Below are positions 25,633 to 34,491 of a stretch of DNA of 64,000 bases, one piece after another. The stretch is from Bacillota bacterium (GTDB lineage: Bacteria; Bacillota; Clostridia; Tissierellales; Peptoniphilaceae), in NCBI GenBank assembly GCA_028724185.1, contig JAQYDN010000017.1, positions 59,313 through 123,312 of the forward strand, given 5' to 3'. Within the stretch, counting starts at the first letter, position 1. Each line of letters opens with the position of its first letter. The translations under genes and the position numbers were made by a program. The notes below the pieces were generated by a model. That model was not told the DNA's origin and did not search any database. It saw only the letters and a program-made list of their open reading frames with translations.

Positions 25633-26738
25633 TGTCTTTTCCTTTCTAGTATATCCCGAAGAGCTCGAGTAAATTCCCTTACATCCTCTTCCGTGTTCTC
25701 GCGCCCCAGAGAGACTCTGAGCGCGGCCCTATTCCTTTCGTCGATGCCGAGTGCTTCTAAGACGTGGCTTGCGCCGGATGCGCCGGCCTGGCAGGCGCTC
25801 CCGCCGGATACGGCGATGCCCGCCTTGTCCAGCTGAAAGAGCAAGACGTCCCGGTCGATTCCCTCGACCGTCGCGTGGACAATGCGCGGGTCGCTCTCCT
25901 CTACCGTAAGGTGCACGCCGTCGATCTTTTTCATCTCGCGACGACACCGCTCGGAGAGATCCGCTATCTTTCGGTTGACGCTCTCCCGCTCCGACTCGGC
26001 GAGACGGAATGCTTCGACCAGCCCCACGATGTTCGCCACATTCTCCGTCCCGCTCCGGATGCCTCGCTCCTGTCCGCCGCCGAAGGTGCGCGGCTCGAGC
26101 GGGCGCTTGGAGATCAGCGCGCCGGAGCCCTTGGGACCGTAAAATTTATGGCCCGAGATCGCGATATAATCCGCGTCCTTATACATCTCGACGGGCAAAT
26201 GCCCCGCCGCCTGCACCGCGTCGACGTGAAGGGGAATGTCTCCGCCTAAACGGCGCCTGATCGCCTCGATCGGCTGAATCGATCCGATTTCATTGTTAAC
26301 CGCCATGACGCTCACGAGGAAGGTATCCTCCCGCACGGCGTTTGCGACGGCTTCTGCGGACACGACGCCGTCGCGATCGGGCGCGACATAGGTGACATCG
26401 ACTCCGAGCGATTCGAGGTAGTTCGCACACTCGAGCACCGCCTCGTGTTCGATCGCCGTCGTCACCATATGCCCCGGCGAAGCCTTCCGCGCCGCGTAGG
26501 CACTGAAGATGGCGATATTGTCCGCTTCGGTTCCGGAGGATGTGAAGTACACATCGCCCATCGGGACGCCGAAAAATTCGGCGAGCTCAAGCCGCGAGGT
26601 CTCCACCGCCCGTTTCGCCGCCCTCCCCGGTGCGTGCAGACTCGAGGGATTTCCGAACTGTTCCGTGAGATAGGGCATCATGCGCACGAGCACGTCCTCC
26701 CTTAAAGGAGAGGTCGCCGCGTGATCGAGATAAATCAT
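25629..26738 (-). CDS. Cysteine desulfurase (IscS/NifS type)
   Basis: About 369 residues. A PLP enzyme that takes sulfur from cysteine and hands it on, here most likely to MnmA encoded directly downstream. Family start MIYLDHAATSPL, PLP lysine in AISGHKFYGPKGSGAL, and the persulfide-carrying cysteine in SGGSACQAG. I choose the ATG at 26738 because AAAGGAAGG lies 5 bp upstream. No scaffold gene (iscU) is adjacent, which fits a tRNA-thiolation partner rather than general iron-sulfur assembly. Confidence 0.92.
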   Translation of the reverse strand: MIYLDHAATSPLREDVLVRMMPYLTEQFGNPSSLHAPGRAAKRAVETSRLELAEFFGVPMGDVYFTSSGTEADNIAIFSAYAARKASPGHMVTTAIEHEAVLECANYLESLGVDVTYVAPDRDGVVSAEAVANAVREDTFLVSVMAVNNEIGSIQPIEAIRRRLGGDIPLHVDAVQAAGHLPVEMYKDADYIAISGHKFYGPKGSGALISKRPLEPRTFGGGQERGIRSGTENVANIVGLVEAFRLAESERESVNRKIADLSERCRREMKKIDGVHLTVEESDPRIVHATVEGIDRDVLLFQLDKAGIAVSGGSACQAGASGASHVLEALGIDERNRAALRVSLGRENTEEDVREFTRALRDILERKRQ

Positions 26739-26760
26739 AGGCCTTCCTTTCAATAAAACA

Positions 26761-26777
26761 GCTCCCTCTAAGGGAGC
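26761..26777 (-). terminator. Terminator at the end of alkD-like gene
   Basis: GCTCCCT / AGGGAGC stem with 3-base loop and TTTTATT on the minus strand; it overlaps the stop codon region of the AlkD-like gene. Confidence 0.78.
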
Positions 26778-27436
26778 CGACGTTTCTTCCTGTAAGTATA
26801 TACCGTCTCCTTTACCCGCTCGGGTACGCGCCTGCTTTCTCTGATCTTTTGGATCGTCTTGCGATGCACCTCATCGTCGAGCTCGCCGCGCCTCAATAAA
26901 TTGAGAACCGCCTCTTCCGAGTAGAGGACCGCCTCGGCAAAAAACCAGGCGAGTGCCATCTGGACATAATAGTGGTCGCTCTCAACCGTCTTTAAGACGC
27001 GCACGCCGTAAGACGGGTCCTCCTCGATATGACGGATGGCGAGGACGATGCCGAGTCTTTGGACAAACGGCCGCTCATCTTCCGTCAAACTCATAAAATA
27101 CGGCATGTACAAATGCTCCCCATAAAACGCCTGGGGATCGATGGCATCGACCACCGCCCAGTTGTCGAGGTAGGGGAAAAATTCTTCGAGTGCTCCGAAG
27201 ACGGACGACCGAGGCAGCGTGTTTAATATAAAGACGTGCAACATATTTTCTTCGAAGTACGTATGCGGAAGCTCGCGTAAAAAATCGGGAGACACTTCGT
27301 TTGCCAAGCGGCGCAGGACGGGCACTTTAACGCCTAAAATCGTCTCGGGATCGATGGTCGGCACGAGTTTTTGCATAAAGATCCTGTGCTTTTTCGTCGC
27401 CGATTCTTTCAATCGATCGGTCCACGCCCGCGTCAT
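26768..27436 (-). CDS. DNA alkylation repair enzyme, AlkD-like
   Basis: 222 residues, all-helical HEAT-repeat protein. ILGVKVPVLRRLANEV near the N terminus and the NWAVVDAIDPQ plus MALAWFFAEAV segments are characteristic of the AlkD/DNA alkylation repair family, DNA glycosylases for positively charged alkyl lesions. The start ATG overlaps the stop of the zinc-ribbon gene (ATGA). Confidence 0.85.
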   Translation of the reverse strand: MTRAWTDRLKESATKKHRIFMQKLVPTIDPETILGVKVPVLRRLANEVSPDFLRELPHTYFEENMLHVFILNTLPRSSVFGALEEFFPYLDNWAVVDAIDPQAFYGEHLYMPYFMSLTEDERPFVQRLGIVLAIRHIEEDPSYGVRVLKTVESDHYYVQMALAWFFAEAVLYSEEAVLNLLRRGELDDEVHRKTIQKIRESRRVPERVKETVYTYRKKRRLP

Positions 27437-28347
27437 TTCAGCGCTTTATAGAAGACAAAGACGATGATGAGGGCGATGACGACGATCGCCGCGACGTGCG
27501 AAGAGCGCTTTTCTTTCTTATCGTCGCCGACAGACCCGCTCTTCTCGTGTTTTGGCGATTCGACGGGTTCCTTCGCCCCGAACGACGTCTTCTCGCTCTT
27601 TAATTCGCCCTCTTTCTTCGGCGCTTTCGACGAATCGTCCTTTTTCTCCTCTTCCCCATGCCGGACCGTATCCGATAACTTCACGTTGCCGGCATCCCGG
27701 CCGATCGCCTTTTCCTCCGGCTCCTTCGCCTCGTCGGCGGGTCGAGCCTGTTCTTTTTTATCTCCGATCGCATCGGATGCATCCGCTGCCCGGCGAGACG
27801 GCTTCTCCTTCGACTCTTCCGCTTCTTCGGGGACGATGCCCGCCTCTTTCGCCTCGCGTTCCCGCTGTTTCTTCAGTTTTTTCCGCTTGCGCTTATCCGA
27901 TTGTCTCTTTCTCGGATCGTCGCTCTTCGACGATTTAAACGCATCTTCGTCGTCTCTTGCCAACTCTCTTCCCGCGTCTTTATTTTCTTTGACCGCTCGG
28001 GAGGCGCTTACCGGCTCGGGCGGGATCTCGCTTACATCTTCGGGTTCGATTTTTCCCGCCTCTTTCTTCGCATCGAAACCTTGCGCCTCGCCTTCGGATG
28101 CCGAAGATTCGGCTGTTACATTCGATTCGAACGGGATCTCGCTTACATCTTCGGGTTCGATTTTCGCCGCGTCGCCTTCATTTTTTTCTACCGCCTTATC
28201 TGCGCCTCGATCGGAAGTATCTTCTTTCGTCGGACGCTCTTTTTCGTCGGAAACATCTTCTCCCAACGGATAGACGATGGGCGTCCCGCAGGAAGCACAA
28301 TATTTTTCACCCGACGGGTTGTCGTGACCGCAAAAACGACATTTCAT
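27433..28347 (-). CDS. Zinc-ribbon protein with long charged linker and C-terminal membrane anchor
   Basis: 304 residues. N-terminal zinc ribbon (CRFCGHDNPSGEKYCASCGTP; two CxxC pairs), then about 230 residues that are extremely rich in E, K, D, S and look disordered, and a final membrane helix (AAIVVIALIIVFVFYKAL) placed so that the bulk stays in the cytoplasm. The linker has a duplicated element KIEPEDVSEIP (see the DNA repeat 28021/28132). Function unknown. First gene of a pair with the AlkD-like gene. Confidence 0.8.
   Translation of the reverse strand: MKCRFCGHDNPSGEKYCASCGTPIVYPLGEDVSDEKERPTKEDTSDRGADKAVEKNEGDAAKIEPEDVSEIPFESNVTAESSASEGEAQGFDAKKEAGKIEPEDVSEIPPEPVSASRAVKENKDAGRELARDDEDAFKSSKSDDPRKRQSDKRKRKKLKKQREREAKEAGIVPEEAEESKEKPSRRAADASDAIGDKKEQARPADEAKEPEEKAIGRDAGNVKLSDTVRHGEEEKKDDSSKAPKKEGELKSEKTSFGAKEPVESPKHEKSGSVGDDKKEKRSSHVAAIVVIALIIVFVFYKALK
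28021..28164 (-). repeat. Exact 33-bp direct repeat inside the zinc-ribbon gene
   Basis: Copies at 28021-28053 and 28132-28164 are identical over 33 bases and code the same 11 residues; spacing 111 bp (multiple of three). A recent in-gene duplication. Confidence 0.9.
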
Positions 28348-28434
28348 ACTCTAACCTCCTCGGTAGTTTTGGCTATACATGATTTTTAATGTATACCCGA
28401 ACAAGAGGCTATTACACCGAAACCGCGAAAAATA

Positions 28435-29346
28435 TTATGATAGCGAACTTTTTTCGTGTTTTTTTCCGAATTTTAACAACTTCGCGAGGGGAATTTGCGC
28501 GACGACGATGGCGATGAACATCAACAGACAGCCGAGCCACTCCCTCGGCGTGACGACTTCGCCCAAGATGAAGATTCCGCCGATTAAACCGAAGACGGAT
28601 TCGAGACTCAGTATAAGGCTTACGATCGTCGGCTCGCTGTAGTGTTGTCCGACGATTTGCAGAGTAAAGCCGACCCCGCTCGACAACAGTCCCAAGTATA
28701 AGATGGACGGAAGTGTCAAACTGTAGTTTTCGACGAGGGACTGTCCGGTCGGCAGGATGTACAACAACGACATAAAGGCCGCGACGAAAAATTGAATGCA
28801 GCTCATCGCTACGCCGTCGACGCGGTTACTGAAGTGGTCGATGATGAGGATGTGCGTTGCAAAACCTATGGCCGAGATAAAGATCAGGACATCGCCGATA
28901 TTGACGGATCCGTCGCCGCCCTTCGGCACGCTTATAAAATAAAGACCTATAGCAGCGATGAAAACCGACAACCAGGTCTTTTTTGAGATAGAGTGATGAA
29001 GTAAAATGCCCCCGATGGGTACCAAGATGATGTACAACGCGGTAATGAAGCCTCCCTTACCCGCGGTAGTGAACTGAAGTCCGTATTGCTGTAGTGCCAT
29101 GGCGATACTTAAGACGACGCCGCATATCGTTCCTCCGACGAGCGTCGCCTTTAAATCCTTTCCGACGCCGCGAAGCCTCGGTATAAAGAGGAGCACGACG
29201 AGTAAAAAGAGGCCGGCGACGAGGTTACGGTGAAAGTTCAAGGCAAAGGTGGACATATATTTTCCGCCCGATACCTGGGCGACGAAGGCGAGCCCCCAAA
29301 TAATAGCGGTCAAGAGTAATAATAAATGAGCGCGATTGCGATTCAT
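28435..29346 (-). CDS. EamA/DMT-family transporter
   Basis: 303 residues with ten membrane helices in two EamA repeats; begins AHLLLLLTAIIWGLAFVAQ, ends with a polar cytoplasmic tail. Substrate unknown. It is similar in plan to the gene at 2897-3805 but not closely related in sequence. AAAGGATAG precedes the ATG. No clear terminator separates it from the zinc-ribbon gene 87 bp downstream. Confidence 0.85.
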   Translation of the reverse strand: MNRNRAHLLLLLTAIIWGLAFVAQVSGGKYMSTFALNFHRNLVAGLFLLVVLLFIPRLRGVGKDLKATLVGGTICGVVLSIAMALQQYGLQFTTAGKGGFITALYIILVPIGGILLHHSISKKTWLSVFIAAIGLYFISVPKGGDGSVNIGDVLIFISAIGFATHILIIDHFSNRVDGVAMSCIQFFVAAFMSLLYILPTGQSLVENYSLTLPSILYLGLLSSGVGFTLQIVGQHYSEPTIVSLILSLESVFGLIGGIFILGEVVTPREWLGCLLMFIAIVVAQIPLAKLLKFGKKHEKSSLS

Positions 29347-29378
29347 ATATCTATCCTTTTCTATGAGTTATCGTATAG

Positions 29379-29777
29379 TTATTGTTCGTACGTCTTTTGC
29401 GTGGCGTGCATCGTAAAGACCGATTGAAAACAGAGTACGCCCCCTTGATAAAACAAAACCTCCACGTTGGCGTTGACCTTTCCGTTTTTATCGAAAAAGG
29501 CGACGGCCTCGACCTCGCCCTCGTAGAGCGCGTGGTGGTAAAAACAAGTGGCGTCTTTTGTCACGACGATGCCCTCCCGGTCGCATAAAATCGCCGCGAT
29601 GACGTCGGCTACGCCGAAGGGAACCATGCCCTGACACGTCCCGATCGAATTTAAGGCGCCCTCCCACACATTCCAGCGCGCCTTTAAGGCGTCTTCGCTC
29701 TGTTCGAGGACCTCGAGGTCGCAATCCCGCATCAATCGATGATCGAGACTGTCTTCTATTCGCCTGTATGTTGCCAT
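29379..29777 (-). CDS. PaaI-type hotdog thioesterase (copy B)
   Basis: About 132 residues of the PaaI/YbgC-like hotdog fold; ALNSIGTCQGMVPFGVADVIAAIL corresponds to the family helix with an HGG-like catalytic segment that is altered here (QGM instead of HGG). It probably hydrolyses or binds a CoA thioester. Start at 29777 chosen from an AGGTGGGG site; it overlaps the end of the paralogue upstream by about 20 bp. Confidence 0.7.
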   Translation of the reverse strand: MATYRRIEDSLDHRLMRDCDLEVLEQSEDALKARWNVWEGALNSIGTCQGMVPFGVADVIAAILCDREGIVVTKDATCFYHHALYEGEVEAVAFFDKNGKVNANVEVLFYQGGVLCFQSVFTMHATQKTYEQ

Positions 29778-30169
29778 TCTTCCCCACCTTTCATCTTTGC
29801 CATGTCGTAAAAGCCCTTCATGCATAACTTTCCGTTTTGGCGGATTTCCACTTCCATAAGCGACGTAAAACTTCCCTGTCTGCTGAAGTAGCCGCGCACG
29901 TCCGCTTCTCCCGATGTGACCGGGCGGTAGTAGTAGAAGTGCACGCTCTTTGTCAGGACGTGAAGCGTCTTAAAGCCGAGCAGCGCACACACGGTATCGG
30001 CCACCGAAAAAATGGCGCCGCCGTGGGCGATGTTCGCGGGATTTAAATCACTTTGCCCGACGTTCCAACGAATGTGTACGAGGTCGTCGGTATACTCGAT
30101 CGGCTCGATATCGAATTGCGACGCGTATCCGTCGACGATTTTCTTCGGTAACTGTATATTTTCCTTCAT
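29756..30169 (-). CDS. PaaI-type hotdog thioesterase (copy A)
   Basis: 137 residues. The family motif NIAHGGAIFSVADTVCALLGF is intact (HGG catalytic turn), so this is likely the active thioesterase of the pair. ATG at 30169 follows TAGGAGGAGAT. It lies 8 bp after dinB. The tandem with an HGG-altered copy suggests a hetero-oligomer. Confidence 0.8.
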   Translation of the reverse strand: MKENIQLPKKIVDGYASQFDIEPIEYTDDLVHIRWNVGQSDLNPANIAHGGAIFSVADTVCALLGFKTLHVLTKSVHFYYYRPVTSGEADVRGYFSRQGSFTSLMEVEIRQNGKLCMKGFYDMAKMKGGEEWQHTGE

Positions 30170-30177
30170 ATCTCCTC

Positions 30178-31212
30178 CTATAAAAAACACAATTGCTTTG
30201 CGCCGGCTTCGACGAGCCCCGAGACGCTGAGTCCCAGCAGCCTCAACTTTTCGCCGCGGTACAACTCCGAAAACAGCGTCACGCCGATGTCGTAGAGAGA
30301 TTCGACGTCCTCGATAGGGTCCGAAAAGGTACGCGACTTCGTATGAATGTGGAAATCACACGTCTTCATCTTCACCGTCACCGTATAGGCCGCGACCGCC
30401 CGCCTCTCCATGTGAAAGACCGTCTCTTCGGCGAAATTGCGCAATTGCCTTTCGAAAAAAGCCCTCTCCCGCGTCTCGTGAAACGTCTCCTCCGATCCGA
30501 TGGACTTTCTCTTTCGCTCGGTTTTAACCGGCCTGCGGTCGATTCCCCGTATGCGTTCGTACAGCTCGATGCCTAATTTCCCGAACTCCTCTTCTAAAAA
30601 CGACCGCTCCAATTGAAGGAGGTCGTTTCCGGTCCGAACGCCGAGTTGCAACAGCTTCTCCTCCGTCTTTTTGCCGATGCCGTGGATGTCTCTAATCGCC
30701 AAGGTCTTTAGGAGATCCTGTGCCTCGCGGGGCCCGATCACGGTAAAACCCCGGGGCTTGTCGTAATCGGAGGCGATCTTTGCGAGAAATTTATTGTACG
30801 AAAGTCCACAACTCATCGTGAGGGACGTCCTCTCGTAGACTCCCTTTTGCATCGACTTTGCGACGGCGACGGCATCTCCCGAGCGGGTCAGGTCGATATA
30901 GGCCTCGTCGATCGACACCATCTCCACGGGATAACCGTAGCCCTTCAGGTAGCCGAAGACTTCGCGACTCTTCTTTCCGTATACGCCCTTTCTCGTCGGG
31001 ACGACGATGAGGTGCGGACACAGGCTCTTCGCCATAAACATAGGCATCGCCGAGTGGATGCCGTATTTCCTGGCCTCGTAACTCGCGGTCGTGACGATTC
31101 CCGATGAATCATTCCCCCCGACCGCGAGAGGTTTCCCCCTAAGCGACGGGTCGATCACGGTCTCTACGGACGCGAAAAAAGCGTCCATATCCACGTGTAA
31201 AATCCGATCCAT
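30178..31212 (-). CDS. dinB: DNA polymerase IV
   Basis: 344 residues, Y-family translesion polymerase. Catalytic residues are in ILHVDMDAFFASVE (first aspartate) and VSIDEAYIDLT (DE pair); the steric-gate segment DMDAFFAS, the helix-hairpin-helix IRDIHGIGKKTEEKLLQLG and the little-finger domain follow. No beta-clamp-binding motif is evident at the very C terminus (ends QLCFL). It heads the operon with two thioesterases, divergent from the HAD gene. Confidence 0.93.
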   Translation of the reverse strand: MDRILHVDMDAFFASVETVIDPSLRGKPLAVGGNDSSGIVTTASYEARKYGIHSAMPMFMAKSLCPHLIVVPTRKGVYGKKSREVFGYLKGYGYPVEMVSIDEAYIDLTRSGDAVAVAKSMQKGVYERTSLTMSCGLSYNKFLAKIASDYDKPRGFTVIGPREAQDLLKTLAIRDIHGIGKKTEEKLLQLGVRTGNDLLQLERSFLEEEFGKLGIELYERIRGIDRRPVKTERKRKSIGSEETFHETRERAFFERQLRNFAEETVFHMERRAVAAYTVTVKMKTCDFHIHTKSRTFSDPIEDVESLYDIGVTLFSELYRGEKLRLLGLSVSGLVEAGAKQLCFL

Positions 31213-31301
31213 TCAATCACCTTACCAACTATATCAAATATATCCCGTCGGCGTAAATGCGCCGCCACTCAAAATAGATTACAATGAGAGGAGGAGGAAT
31301 T

Positions 31302-31934
31302 ATGAAACGAAAAATAGCTCTATTCGACTTCGATAAGACGGTTATCTATAAAGATTCCATATTCATCTTGTACGACAAGACGTGCCGAAAAGTCCCCGGA
31401 TTCCGAGTAAAACTCTTTCTGCACCTTGTTAAAGACATCCTGTCGCACAATCCGAAACATCTCAAGACCACGGTCAAAGAGACCTATCTCCGCATGCTCG
31501 AATACTACAGCCCCGAGGAACTCGAATCCTTCGTCGAAGAGGACCTCATGTCCTACGCCTTTCCCGAGGCGATCGACACCATCCATAGACTCAAGGAAGA
31601 CGGCTATTTTCTCATGCTCGTCTCCGCCTCGGTCGACGACTATCTCCGCTATGTCAAAAACGTCCTGCCCTTCGACCATATTATCGGCACCCGGACCGAC
31701 GCGGCGTTTAAACTCGTCGGCGGCAACAACAAGCGGGAACAAAAAGTCGACAACATCCTCGCCTACTTGGACGCCAACGACATCGCCATCGACTACGAAC
31801 ACAGCGTCTCCTTCAGCGACTCCCTCTCGGCCGATCGACCGATGATGGAACTCACGAAAAACCGCTATCTCATCAACAGTTCCGCGCGCGCCGACGGTTT
31901 TAAACACTTGCGCTGGGAAAGGCCGTCCCGATGA
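31302..31934 (+). CDS. HAD-IB family phosphatase
   Basis: About 210 residues. HAD motif I is FDFDKTVIYKDS (nucleophile D), motif II MLVSASVDDYL, motif IV FSDSLSADRPMME. This subfamily (SerB-like/ PSP) uses phosphoserine or small phosphate esters; the substrate is unknown. ATG at 31302 follows GGAGGAGGAAT. A terminator follows directly. Confidence 0.85.
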   Translation: MKRKIALFDFDKTVIYKDSIFILYDKTCRKVPGFRVKLFLHLVKDILSHNPKHLKTTVKETYLRMLEYYSPEELESFVEEDLMSYAFPEAIDTIHRLKEDGYFLMLVSASVDDYLRYVKNVLPFDHIIGTRTDAAFKLVGGNNKREQKVDNILAYLDANDIAIDYEHSVSFSDSLSADRPMMELTKNRYLINSSARADGFKHLRWERPSR

Positions 31935-32483
31935 CGGATCCATCGAGCCCTTCGAGGGCTTTTTTTATGTCACGGATTGTCTCTGCTTCTATTATAGTCT
32001 ATCTGAACGCGAAAGGGAACGTAAGTTCGTGATTTAACATGGCAACGCGATTCCCGGACATCTCGCTATATGGCGGGATCGATACGCCCTCGTCGAGAGA
32101 TTTCGCCGCATCGACGACATCACGGGATCGTCTCGAATGCCGTGTATCTTAAATGTACTCACTTTATCAAAAAAATATCAAAATTCATAAACGGTTTCTC
32201 AAAAATCACAATAGATGACCGTAAAAGCGGAATATTTGCCTGAAACCTCTCTTTTTTAACTAATAAATTGCAGAAAATTATAATACTTTTAGCGGATTTT
32301 TGGAATAGTGAAAATCTTGCAGAACTGATTTAATAGTAAGTGGGGACATAGATGGCATGTCAAAGATTTGCCACACGTTTTCGTTCAAACATCACGCAAA
32401 GAGTATAGGCGAAGCGACTACATGGACTATGCAGGCCCTGTCGTAATTAGGAAAATTTTTATTTCAGAAAGAGAGGAATAGAA
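31935..32483. other. Non-coding stretch with terminator and likely promoter of the reductase
   Basis: Contains the HAD-gene terminator (AGCCCT/AGGGCT, 31946-31966), then a GC-rich block (31990-32140) and an AT-rich block. TTAACT about 17 bp ahead of TATAAT (32279-32284) is a possible promoter for the reductase at 32484. No gene recognised. Confidence 0.45.
31946..31966 (+). terminator. Terminator of the HAD phosphatase gene
   Basis: AGCCCT / AGGGCT stem with 3-base loop and a seven-T run. Confidence 0.8.
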
Positions 32484-34412
32484 ATGTTGGATCATGTATT
32501 CAGCCCGATTACCATCAATAATATGACACTGAAAAATCGTATGGTTGTTACGCCGATGGTTACGCAATACTGTAACCCCGACGGAACTGCTACGGAACGC
32601 TACATTGCCTACCACGAAGAAAAGGCAAAGGGCGGATTCGGCCTTATCATCACCGAGGACTACGCTGTCGCTCCCAACGGACGCGGCTTTAACCGCACGG
32701 CGGGTCTTTGGAACGATGAACAGATTAAAAGCCACGCCGAACTGCCGAAAAGGGTTCATAAACACGGCGCAAAAATTCTCGCACAAATTTATCACTGCGG
32801 AAGACAGACCTCTTCCGAGGCGATCCCCGGCCTCACGGCGAGAGCGACCTCCCGCGTCAAAAGCCCGTTTGCCGATATCTTGCCCGAGCCGCTAACAACC
32901 GACGAAGTTTCTCAGATCGTGCAGATGTATGTCGATACGGCGGTAAGAGCTCAAACATGCGGGTTCGACGGAATTCAAATCCACGCCGGCCACGGTTACT
33001 TAATCACGGAGTTTTTGTCCCCTTACTCGAACAAGCGACTGGACAAATACGGCGGAAACTTCTGGAACAGGACGCGATTTATGCGCGATATTATCTCAGG
33101 CATTCGCGAGGCGTGCGGCAAAGATTTCGTCATCGACATCCGCCTCTCGGGCGATGAGTTCGTCGACGGAGGTCTGACGATCGAAGATGCCAAGGCCATC
33201 GCCATCATGTGCGAGTCCAGCGGCGTGGATATGATCCATATTTCCACCGGAAACCACTTGTCGTTCGATTACAACGTCCCGGGCGGCCTCCGTCCGCACG
33301 GATTTATGACGAGTTATGCGAGGGATGTCAAGCGCGTCGTCAACGTTCCGGTTACAGTTGTGGCGAGAATCAATGATCCCTTCCTCGCCGATGAAATTGT
33401 AGCATCGGGCGATGCGGACTTGATCGGCATGGGACGCGCCTCCATCGTGGATCCGGGTATGCCGAATAAAGCGAAGGCCGGCCACTTTGAAGATATTCGC
33501 CATTGTTTCGGATGTAATAAGGGATGCATCGGCAGTATTATGGACATGGATCCGGCTACCTGCGTCATTAACCCCGAAGTCGGCCGCGAATATGAAGGCC
33601 CCATCGTTCAGTCGGATACTCCTAAAAAAATCGTCATCGTAGGAGCGGGCCCCGGAGGATTGGAAGCCGCTATTTACGCAGCAAAGAGGGGGCATAAGGT
33701 CGTCGTTTTCGAGAAAAAGGATCACAACGGCGGACAATTCTTCTCCGCGGCAGTACCTCCCGGAAAGGGCGAAATCACCGACTTCCTCATCTGGCAGACC
33801 GTTCAATGCGATAAGCTCGGGGTAGAGATTCGCTACAATACGGAAGCCACTTTTGAACGAATTGAAGAAGAAAAACCCGATCATGTCATTTTAGCTTCCG
33901 GCGCGACCAATCGGCATCTGGACTTACCCGGATTCCAAGGCGATGAGAGAGTCGTCGACCCCGAAGATGTCCTCGAAGGAAAAATTATTCCGGGACATCG
34001 ATGTGTCGTCATCGGCGGCGCGCTTGTAGGAACCGAGACCGCCGCATTCTTGGGTCAGGAGTTGTGCGATGTAACCGTCGTCGAGATGCGTTCCGACCAC
34101 AGTTTGGACGCTGTATGGCCGATCTTTGTCGACATGCATAGACTACTTGATCATTTAGGTGTCAAAGCGCTCGTCCATACGACCGCTAAAGCGCTCAAGG
34201 AAGAAGGCGTCGTCGTGGAAGATCATAAGGGAAGTGAAAAAATCCTTCCGGCGGATACGATCGTCATGGCCATCGGAAGAAAACCGTACAATCCCTTAGA
34301 AGCGGGATTGAAAGAAAGAGGGTTCGAGGTATCCGTCATCGGCGATGCCGCCGGATCTCACGACACCTTAGATGCCGTTCGCGACGCCTTTGAACTCTGT
34401 AGAGAACTCTAA
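32484..34412 (+). CDS. Old Yellow Enzyme-type NADH:flavin oxidoreductase with iron-sulfur and FAD domains
   Basis: 642 residues with the two-part layout of 2,4-dienoyl-CoA reductase, trimethylamine dehydrogenase and BaiH/BaiCD-type bile-acid enzymes: an FMN TIM barrel (1-335, IHAGHGYLITEFLSPYSNKR), a 4Fe-4S cluster motif CFGCNKGCIGSIMDMDPATC (about 350-370), and an NAD(P)H/FAD Rossmann half (IVIVGAGPGGLEAAIYAAKRG, about 390; VVIGGALVGTETAAF). Such enzymes reduce activated C=C bonds in anaerobes. Substrate unknown. Convergent with an AraC regulator. Confidence 0.87.
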   Translation: MLDHVFSPITINNMTLKNRMVVTPMVTQYCNPDGTATERYIAYHEEKAKGGFGLIITEDYAVAPNGRGFNRTAGLWNDEQIKSHAELPKRVHKHGAKILAQIYHCGRQTSSEAIPGLTARATSRVKSPFADILPEPLTTDEVSQIVQMYVDTAVRAQTCGFDGIQIHAGHGYLITEFLSPYSNKRLDKYGGNFWNRTRFMRDIISGIREACGKDFVIDIRLSGDEFVDGGLTIEDAKAIAIMCESSGVDMIHISTGNHLSFDYNVPGGLRPHGFMTSYARDVKRVVNVPVTVVARINDPFLADEIVASGDADLIGMGRASIVDPGMPNKAKAGHFEDIRHCFGCNKGCIGSIMDMDPATCVINPEVGREYEGPIVQSDTPKKIVIVGAGPGGLEAAIYAAKRGHKVVVFEKKDHNGGQFFSAAVPPGKGEITDFLIWQTVQCDKLGVEIRYNTEATFERIEEEKPDHVILASGATNRHLDLPGFQGDERVVDPEDVLEGKIIPGHRCVVIGGALVGTETAAFLGQELCDVTVVEMRSDHSLDAVWPIFVDMHRLLDHLGVKALVHTTAKALKEEGVVVEDHKGSEKILPADTIVMAIGRKPYNPLEAGLKERGFEVSVIGDAAGSHDTLDAVRDAFELCREL

Positions 34413-34434
34413 AATCAAGATTTATAGGTCAAAT

Positions 34435-34468
34435 AAAAAACTTCTCGCCACGTGGCGAGAAGTTTTTT
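34435..34468. terminator. Bidirectional terminator between reductase and AraC gene
   Basis: CTTCTCGCC / GGCGAGAAG stem, ACGT loop, A- and T-runs on both sides. Confidence 0.92.
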
Positions 34469-34491
34469 ATTGAACCGGCAGTCGTTGATCG

